This document shows positions 56,186 through 64,000 of a stretch of 64,000 bases of DNA, in pieces (the first letter of the stretch is position 1; every line of letters starts with the position of its first letter). The stretch covers positions 4,848,501 through 4,912,500 of the forward strand of contig BSBM01000964.1 in the NCBI GenBank assembly GCA_027924585.1. Direction: 5' to 3'. The notes under the pieces were generated by a model. It was given only the letters and a program-made list of their open reading frames with translations, was not told the DNA's origin and did not search any database. The translations under genes and the position numbers were made by a program. Origin of the DNA: Larix kaempferi (lineage: Eukaryota; Streptophyta; Pinopsida; Pinales; Pinaceae).

Positions 56186-57094
56186 GCATACATTTTCATG
56201 TTTACTTGTGGGTTATGGGCCCACTAGATTCTGCTTTGACCTTCTACGCTGGCTTGCCTCGTGCTCACTTGCACCAGGCTAGCTTGTTTCAGGCTCGCTT
56301 GCTTCAAGCTCGCTTCTTAAAAATTAACAACACACTTATGTGTCAAATATTCTCTTGTTAAAAAGTCAGGAATGCTTTTTGCTTTCCCAGAAATGTGCTC
56401 ATGAATAGTACAGTTATAACATCAAAACAATGCTTGCCATCTTGCAGAATTTCCTTTTGCTGTTGCAAATTTTATTGTGTTGTTTAGCACAAATGGAAGA
56501 CTGGAGAAATCTGTTCTTATGATAAAGTCATGGTTCAACAAATAAAGTCATACTTCTACTCAGTTTTATGCCAAGACACTTATTCTCCAAGATAATTTTC
56601 CTCACAAGTTCAATCGAGGAGTTCCACCACTCTTAAAATTCTTTACCAACAAATATAATTTGATTACCAACAATTTTGTCTGATAGTACAAGTCTTAACT
56701 ACTTAATTCAAATTATTTACCAATATTTGATTACCAACAATTTGCTTACTTAAGTCTTATAACAAACACATATTTGATTACCTCGGTGTAGACATTTCCT
56801 ATAATATACTTAGAAGAGTTACTTTCAGAAATGACTGTGCCTCTTAGAGGCCAGTCAACTCTAGGAACCAAGTGACCCTATTATAGGGTTAGTACAAACC
56901 AGAGAGAGAGAGATGACTGGGCTATGGTACAGTCAATCAAAGAAAGTCAATGACAGTCAAAAGGCTCAGTACAATCACAATAAAGATGAGCTAACAGCCA
57001 GCAGACTGAGGCCAAGGAGACTCATGACCTCCATTAAGGTACAAGGACCAACCAAAGGGTAAAAAAAACGAGTAAGGTACAAGTAAAAAAGAAA
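56186..57094. other. Non-coding stretch
   Basis: No gene. A small local repeat GCTTGCCTCGTGCTC / GCTTGTTTCAGGCTC / GCTTGCTTCAAGCTC lies at about 56251-56315. Confidence 0.5.
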
Positions 57095-57850
57095 AGAGTG
57101 GGTATAAATTAGAATCATAACCCTTGGGACTAAGGGGGTGTACTACCTCAAATGTGGACAAACTACGCCCATAGTTATACCCACAAGACCAAAAACATAA
57201 AAATCAGTACAAATCAAAAGATAAATCAAGATCAGTAAAAGACCCAAAAGGTGAGAGGCAAGGTACCACAAAAAAATGAAAGGACCAAAATTAAAGGACA
57301 ATCTACCACAAGACCAATAAACAATAGGGTGTAAGGACCAAAATTAAATCAACCATTGTGGGGAAGGTACAAATAAGGTCAAATTTATATTGCAATAGCT
57401 CCTTGTAACTACCTGTTATTTGACATGCCAAAGAGATGGAAGGTCAAATAATGTCAAATATATGCAATGGATCCTTGTAACTACCTCTTATATGCAATAG
57501 CTCCTTGTAACTACCTCTTATATGCAATAGCTCCTTGTAACTACCTCTTGTAACTCAAATAGGACCACCAAAAGGTATGATAGCAAGCAATCTTCATAAC
57601 TAAAATATGGAGGGTGGTACGAAGTGGGTATAAAGACTCATAACAACTTGGACAAAGGGGGTGTACCTCAAATGTGGACAAACTACCGTAGTACCCACAA
57701 GACCAAAAACATAAAAGGTGGTACAAATCAAAAGATATCCCAAGATGATTAAAAGACCGAAAAGGTAAAAGGCAAGGTACCACAAAATTATTATCGACAA
57801 AATGGAAGTACCATAAGACAATCAACCAATGTGGGGTAAAACCAATCATC
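57095..57850 (+). repeat. Direct duplication of about 250 bp plus a 31-bp tandem repeat
   Basis: 57095-57375 and 57620-57850 share phrases in the same order: AAGGGGGTGTAC, CCTCAAATGTGGACAAACTA, CCCACAAGACCAAAAACATA, GGCAAGGTACCACAAAA and CAACCAATGTGGGG-like ends. Between them, 57470-57552 holds three copies of CTCCTTGTAACTACCTCTTA. The minus-strand ORF at 57541-57984 spans this repeat and has no recognisable domain. Confidence 0.7.
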
Positions 57851-57984
57851 TCTCTATCAAATGTACCATTGTTCCATATAATGTGAAAGACCATCATCAT
57901 AGTAAACAAAAAATTCCACACGGAGGATGTGATCACATGGTCCTCTAGACTACTACTAAGGTCAAGCATTAGTGGCTCCATCAA

Positions 57985-59785
57985 GGGGTGTTGAGTCCCT
58001 TGAGAAGACCATCTAACTCAACCATATCGAAGACCTAGGAGAAGAGGACATCACACATCATCAGATAATTGGTAACTGACCATGTAAGAACTCAAAAACC
58101 CTAAAGCAACGGAGCATGCAGAAGGGGAGCTAAGAAAAGACAAGGATCGCAAGCCAAAAAAGCAAGCTCAAAAAACTTTACTAGGACCGGTGTCACAGTA
58201 AGCGAGCTGAAACAAAAGTGGTTAGAATTCCAACAAGCAGCACTAAAAAGAAAAAGAACCTCTAAAAAGGTGAAATAGCAAGCAATCTTCCTAACTAGGA
58301 GCTAGATACCTCGACAAATCATATCCTTCGCAAGGTGATGAAATCCAAGTCGAACAATACAAAGTGAGAGACCGAATTTGAAGGATATCCCTCTACTGAA
58401 AGGGATCCTGGGTAAAAGATCCCTAGAAAAAAAGTCACTAGGCTACCTCGTTCATGACACATCAAAGAAGGTTTTTGGCACTTTTGTCTTATCGCCCCTG
58501 TATCACCATCCCAGTAGAGTACAAGAAAGACAATGGATTAGTATGGCTTAGGCACTAAGTGGAGTGTGACATTCCACAAAGTCTGTCCGGAACCAATTCT
58601 TGCAGCTTAACCCCCGAAAAAACAGGAAGCCCCTCCACAAACTGGTCGATGACTGTGTCAATAAATACTAGAGGATTTTAGTACCCTAGAGGACAACATC
58701 TATGTCTCAGATGAAAATGACAACAGGGAATTGTTTGGATGCCTATCCCCGGTGTCCTACCTAACTACCAAATTCTTTTTATCCTCAAGCGAGGTTAAAG
58801 TGTGTTTAGTTAGTGAGTTAAATTTTAATGGTTGTATTACTCAGTCGGGAGATGGAAGTGCAACTCGTGGTGTGATGATTGACTCAAACAATGAAAATGC
58901 ATATGAATCAAATAAGCCTTTCCTTTCAATGAATGCTAGCTAAGGTAAGGAGAGAGTTCTTTCAAACTATAACTACTCTTTCAAATTAAATGAATGCAAC
59001 AAGTGTTCAAGTTCATTCATGGGACCTCAAGGAGAGATTCAGATATACTCAAGTCATGCAAATGAATTCATCACATAAAAAAAGTGATAATAAATATAAG
59101 GAATTGTATATATCCATGTTCATAATTCTTTAGCCACACTTATAACATTCTTCAATCATTCATCACAAAAACACAGTTGAAACAATAAACTACATATAAA
59201 TGTTCATGAGCTTAATAAAAAAATAATAACCATAATAGGGGAAGCTATACCACAACTTATTTTTTTATGACTATAAATACAAGAGTATCCTAATCATGAG
59301 CAATATATCCTTTACTTTTACATCATGAGAAACACTAATCATTCCCCTTTAGATTGCATTGAGTACCTTGACATCATTGCCCCCAAGCTCTTGCCTATGG
59401 GAATTGAAACTTCCCTCATACAACCATACAGATGATAATGATTGGTTGTTGTTATTTCTTTCTTAGTACCCAAGTTTGTCATTCCTAATGTTTCGTCAAA
59501 TATCTAGTTCCTTGAGATGTTAAAACTTTCATCTATGGCACATCTATCCCAAACATTAGTTGAACTGGAATTTTAAATATCAAATAATTAAATTGGAAAA
59601 AAATTACCTTATACTAGAAATCCCATCAATCAGCTTATGGTCATGTTCATTTTCCTTAGTTCCTCTAAATTTTATTGCACACAAAGTACTATCAACTAAG
59701 CTCAAAGTTTGATTGCAGACATACTACTATCAACTAAGCTCAGTTACTCTTGTGTGATATCCCACGCTTGGAAGAAACTCTAGAT
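57985..59785. other. Non-coding stretch
   Basis: No supportable gene. Short ORFs such as 58731-58943 lack domains and splice support. Confidence 0.5.
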
Positions 59786-59880
59786 TCTGTGTACCCACGC
59801 CCGCCGTCCGAGGCTTGTTGCCAAGCTGAAACTCAAGACCGCTGGCAACAATCCTCAGACGGAAGACGTGGGTACATAGA
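59786..59880. repeat. GC-rich hairpin (foldback)
   Basis: The arms TCTGTGTACCCACG (59786-59799) and CGTGGGTACATAGA (59867-59880) pair at 13 of 14 positions. The pairing continues inward with CGTCCGAGG/CCTCAGACG and TTGTTGCCA/TGGCAACAA. The right half (from CTGAAACTCAAGACCGCTGG) matches 35326-35375 in the inverted repeat at 34.7-35.7 kb. It stands out from its AT-rich surroundings by GC content. Confidence 0.75.
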
Positions 59881-62051
59881 GTTAAAATTCTGGTTTTGGG
59901 ATAAAAACAATAGAGGTCCAAGTTGAACAAAGAAAATATAATTATAACTACAAATATTTTTATTTTTATCATGATACAATAGGGGAATATCATGATGCTA
60001 ATGGTGTTATAGGATCTATCTCACATGGTTCCACTTCATAATGGGATGGGGCCAATTAATCTTACTGTCAAAGCTCATATGGTGGAAAGGATTGATACAT
60101 ATTGTACATATGGACACAATAGAGAGGATTGATAGCAAGGTAAACAAATTCTGCTAGTAGGAGAGATGGCGATAGTCTAGAATATTTCTCATTGGATCTT
60201 TCTCATTCCTCACATTATACATTGCCCAAAATTTTCTAATTGTTTGAAAATTGAAGCTTTCAATTTTATCCAAACCATGTAAGGATAACTTGACCTAATT
60301 GCAATTTTTATAATCTACATGGAAGGATATGTCAATTTATAGACATGGCAATTTTTAGCTGTAGGATAGTTATCAACCTAATCCTTCACATATCAGGGCA
60401 ATCTAATTTATAGACAGGGCAATGATTTGGTTGACATCCATACAGGGAAATTTATAAACCTCTACAATTAAATGCATCGCAATACCGTATTACTAACTAT
60501 CCCAAGGCATTTTTATTTGGAAATTGGTTCACAAATTATAAATATGCAAGTTTGATATACTTAGCCGAATTTTTGGAGCCATCTTTTATCACATTCGCTG
60601 GGTAAATTAAATGCTAATTTGCTAGTTTATGATTCCTTGGATCACTGGCATATTGTTCCTGAGTTAGTGTTTGAGAAATATCTTAAGCATATCTTGGTTA
60701 CTTGATCACTATTATTACCATCACACTTGGAATTTTTCTCACTGCTGTTCATACTCTCTTACATAGAGCAGACCTCTTTTTGTGGTTCACTCCTTCATTG
60801 GCACCATATTGAGATCACTTTAATACTCATTTTGTGGACTAAAGAATCACTATTGTCACTGTTCTGATTGAGTATCAGTCTTTTCATTAGCTTCTAATTC
60901 CAAGAATAAGTTACAACCAAATTGCATCTCTCTTCTAGATAGTGGTTGAAAATATCATTGTTGGAACTTGGAATGACTTATTATGTTTGAAGGACTCAAA
61001 GGTAGCATTGACACAATATCCTAATGCCATTAGTAAACATATTGACCTCCTTACTGCTGATATTGAGTAGGTAATAGTGGAATTGGATTGGCACTTAGCG
61101 TATTTGTACCCACTGTTGATTGGCTATTCTAAACCTATGACTGAGGCTTGATTTTACAGATCCTAATCTATGCAAAGAACATAATTCACTATTGAGAGCT
61201 ACTAATATATTTTGAGATAAATCTGAGTTTGATTCACAGTGATTTTATTGCCATTTGTTACCATTTGTTACCATTTGGTTACTGCTGTAATAGGTCTTCA
61301 TTTGCTTCATTCTTGGAAATACTTGTGGAGCATATTGCTTGATTACTACTTTGGCAACTAAGACATCCTAATTAAATAACACTATAAAAAATTCATGCTA
61401 CGTGACAGCCTCCTAATCTACTATTTTGCATGCCCTTGATCTCACATTTGGGACTGTTTGGTGCCTCTAACAAATTCATATTGATTGCAAATTATCCTTT
61501 GGTTGAGATATGACTTAATTGCTTTGAGAGATTGAAGGCTTGTCTCCTAAGAGGCCTAATTTGGTAGTGACAGGTTGGGAAGGAAGTTCATAGTTGTGGG
61601 GATTCACTTTTCTTCTAGAATGCAAGCATTTTGAAGCAACCAAGTCATTCAATTGTAATAGAGCTTCCCATATACTTGTTAGCAAAATGGTGTGCCAAGG
61701 AACAAGAACAAATCATTGAAGGAAATGACACTTTGAAGTCTAAATTACATAATTGCATGTTGCAGTATAAATTGAACACTTCACTACAAATTATTTTTTG
61801 GAACTACATGAAAAATGTTGTCTCTTGACAAATTCACTACAGAACTAACAAGGTAGCAAGCTGCAAGACAAACTTGTTCAAATGGGCACCTTAAATACCT
61901 CAAAGGCTCATTCCCTTGCCACAAAGAAAAGTACAAATGATTCAACAACCAACTTTCTCTGTTGGAAGTTTGAGGGACCCCATTGCACTTGTGATCAAGC
62001 ATCCCAGCCAATGTGGAATTTATAATCTTAAGGGCGGGGGGGCATATTGGA
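59881..62051. other. Non-coding stretch
   Basis: No gene or repeat recognised. The minus-strand ORF at 61784-62011 lies next to the gypsy relic and might be part of it, but shows no clear motif. Confidence 0.5.
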
Positions 62052-62510
62052 CTATCGCCAAACTATGAAAGTTAAAATTTGGTTGTTAAAGGATGTTTTT
62101 TTGGAAGGAGTTGTGCAATCCAGTACGTACAACAATAAAATGTGATCAAGAAGAGGAGCATAGAGGGAAGGAGGTTTAAGAAGGAAGGATTTGAACTTCA
62201 AAGGCATGCTAGCATCCTTTATACCATACAAATAGAACATCCTTCGTAAAGAGGTGGTTAATTGGTTGTGATACTTATATTAAACCCTCAACAAAATGGT
62301 GAATAACCCCAACACAACCAAGGAAAGAATGACAACCTTTCACCCGGTTGCATATCAAGGATAGCCTTTAACTTTCCTGGATTAATCTCAATGCCACAAT
62401 AATAAATGATGCAGCTAAGTATTTTTCCAAATGTGACTCCAAATACACACTTGGTGGGGTTAAGGAAAATGTGATATTGCCTTAATATCTCAAATATGAT
62501 CCTCAAATTA
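62052..62510 (-). pseudogene. Ty3/gypsy reverse transcriptase relic
   Basis: The frame at 62288-62506 reads IIFEILRQYHIFLNPTKCVF, then GVTFGKIL and GIEINPGKLKAI. This is the thumb-side part of gypsy RT (pattern VFxxLRxxxLxLNPxKCxFGVxxGKxLGxxVSxxGIExDPxKxxAI). The next frame (62052-62240) reads LKPPSLYAPLLDHILLLYV, matching the start of gypsy RNase H (LxxPPxLxxPxxGxPLxLYV). Frames are broken and no LTR is seen. Separate from the relic at 30.7-32.2 kb. Confidence 0.75.
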
Positions 62511-64000
62511 TTGTCATGGTATAATCTAAAAATAGATTTTCCAAATATGATCTGCCCTCTATTTTGTAACTAAAATTGAAAATACAAGATAAGAAATTTA
62601 TGGAAGATGGAACAAGCCTCGCAGCCTTCAGAAATATGGATGTAACAATCCTATAAGTTTGAATGAACTAGTTGAGTGCTTTTAATTACCAATATCAACT
62701 CAACTTTCTCTCGACCCATGACAAACACATTTGTATTTCCTTCCCAATGTCGAGTTTCTAAGTTTTGTTTCAATTTGGTCTTCTGCTATGGGAAGTAGGG
62801 TTTGGTTCTTCACTAGTTGTCAAGGATTTCACTCAATTTCATGGGAATGAATATCTGGTTGAGGGGTTCAAGTGCATTTAGATCATATGCTAGAGTCCAT
62901 ATCATGGCATTGGATACCTCCTAGTTGGGATGATTGCACACATTGGCAAATATCAACAATATTCAATTTTTTATACATGATGGGAAACTACAATAAAAAA
63001 ATCGAACACCTACAATAACAGAGCTATCGCTCTCATTATCCAATGATGGCAGCCCTTCTCTCATTCACATTGGCTCAAACCCTTAAAAATCTTAAACTAC
63101 CTAAATTTTGTTCGCATGGAAATTTTACATGGATTTTGCAGCGGACACGGGCTTCATTGGATCGGAATCAATTGTTATACGGAGGTATAAAGAGAAACGG
63201 TGGGATGCTAAACGACTTCTTGGTTCTGGTGGAATGCCCTCATCGCATTCTGACCTAAACGAAAACCATTAGCTGAAACGAGGCCTCTCCAAGAATCTTG
63301 GGTACATCACGATAGGGCATGTTCTCAAAAAGGTTAGATCCAAGATCGAATCATCCGAACACCCTAAAACTCAGTCAAATGTTTCATATTTTCTTCATCC
63401 ACAGCTTTTTCAAAATGCAGACTGTAAATGGAGATTGATATTATCTATAGTCACAGGGTCTATCCCTTCTTAAGCAGAACTTACAATGATAAAGGATGGA
63501 AGTTTTCTTCTTCTTAGTGGGAAACTAAGAAGAAAATTCATTAATCCAAAATTCAAGCTCATTAAGACTCATTAATCCAAAATTCACTACATTCAAACAC
63601 ATTAATCCAAAATTAAAGCTCAATGGGAAACTATTTAGGGCTCGATACTCACATATTTGGGAGGCATTGGCTCCTATCAGAGTTTCCCTGTCCCCTACAT
63701 GACCGCAATCCAACTCTGCTATGCTCAGTATCCACAGCCCCAAATCGCTTCTCCGGCCGAGATGATCTGCTCATGACTCACGCAGGAAATCAATGGCGCA
63801 ACTCTGCTCAGAATCCGTGGGCCAAAATCGCCATTGATTGCTTACTAGGTTGTTTGCTCAGTCTCTAGCTGGGATGCTCTGCTCAGTACAGCTCACTCAT
63901 GAAATCGATGCTGGGTGCACGGGTGGGAGGTTGAAAGGTAAGTCTTTTGTGATTTTTGTTTTTGTTATATATATATAATATCTGATTTTTTAATTTGTTA
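62511..64000. other. Non-coding stretch to the window end
   Basis: No supportable gene. A short repeat CATTAATCCAAAATT occurs three times at about 63540-63620. Composition becomes more GC-rich at 63620-63940, which could be the edge of a gene to the right, but no domain is visible. Confidence 0.45.

Noticed and set aside
57541-57984. 147-codon minus-strand ORF
   Set aside because: Lies over the direct duplication, is Phe/Tyr/Cys-rich without pattern and has no recognisable domain.
58425-58440. AGTCACTAGGCTACC considered as another CACTA terminus
   Set aside because: Similarity to the 33756 end stops after CACTAGG, and no subterminal repeats follow.

Overview
The window looks like plant nuclear DNA from a large, repeat-rich genome. 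It is AT-rich with few genes. Three Ty1/copia elements can be bounded in full and a fourth runs off the left edge; two of the junctions to the internal region carry the TGGTATCAGAGC initiator-Met tRNA primer site typical of plants. There are also Ty3/gypsy relics, CACTA-type DNA transposon ends and spliced plant-like exons. A gymnosperm or other giant-genome plant would fit, but the sequence alone does not prove the species. No rRNA, tRNA, CRISPR or bacterial-style operon was seen.

Layout. 1-2087: 3' end of a plus-strand copia element (D), made of three minisatellite arrays and a 3' LTR. 2521-3088: three phase-compatible exons of an unrecognised gene directly downstream of that LTR. 4790-5621 and 28381-29140: two halves of one pyrimidine-rich tract, split by a 22.8-kb CACTA-type element (5622-28380) with matching termini, a TCC target duplication and palindromic subterminal repeats at both ends. 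That element holds degenerate tandem repeats, a receiver-domain gene fragment, an acidic exon and a complete but defective copia element A (15072-22121, TSD TGTTT).

The region 29141-36467 holds a gypsy relic on the minus strand, a second possible CACTA end (33756-34262) and a 1-kb inverted repeat (34685-35690). From 40177 down to 36468 on the minus strand lies a spliced but decayed gene. It joins a SET-domain N-terminal half to a C-terminal half resembling the plant En/Spm-associated (Ptta/Transposase_24-like) proteins. Splice phases agree over most of its length, so this looks like a true chimeric gene; I rate it the most novel item here.

40493-54894 is a minus-strand copia element B, itself interrupted by a sister copia element C (42825-50023, TSD ATACT) inserted in the RNase H region of B. 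B and C carry the same in-frame stop in the integrase gene, so their common ancestor probably had it and was mobilised in trans. 54895-64000 holds an unrecognised ORF broken by a short duplication (55387-56185), a direct duplication, a GC-rich hairpin related to the 35-kb inverted repeat, and a gypsy reverse transcriptase relic.

Order of events inferred from nesting and LTR divergence: the CACTA element entered the pyrimidine tract, then A entered the CACTA element (LTRs about 2% different by eye). B landed upstream of the SET gene (LTRs roughly 4% different), then C entered B (LTRs under 2% different). No gene in the window appears fully intact.
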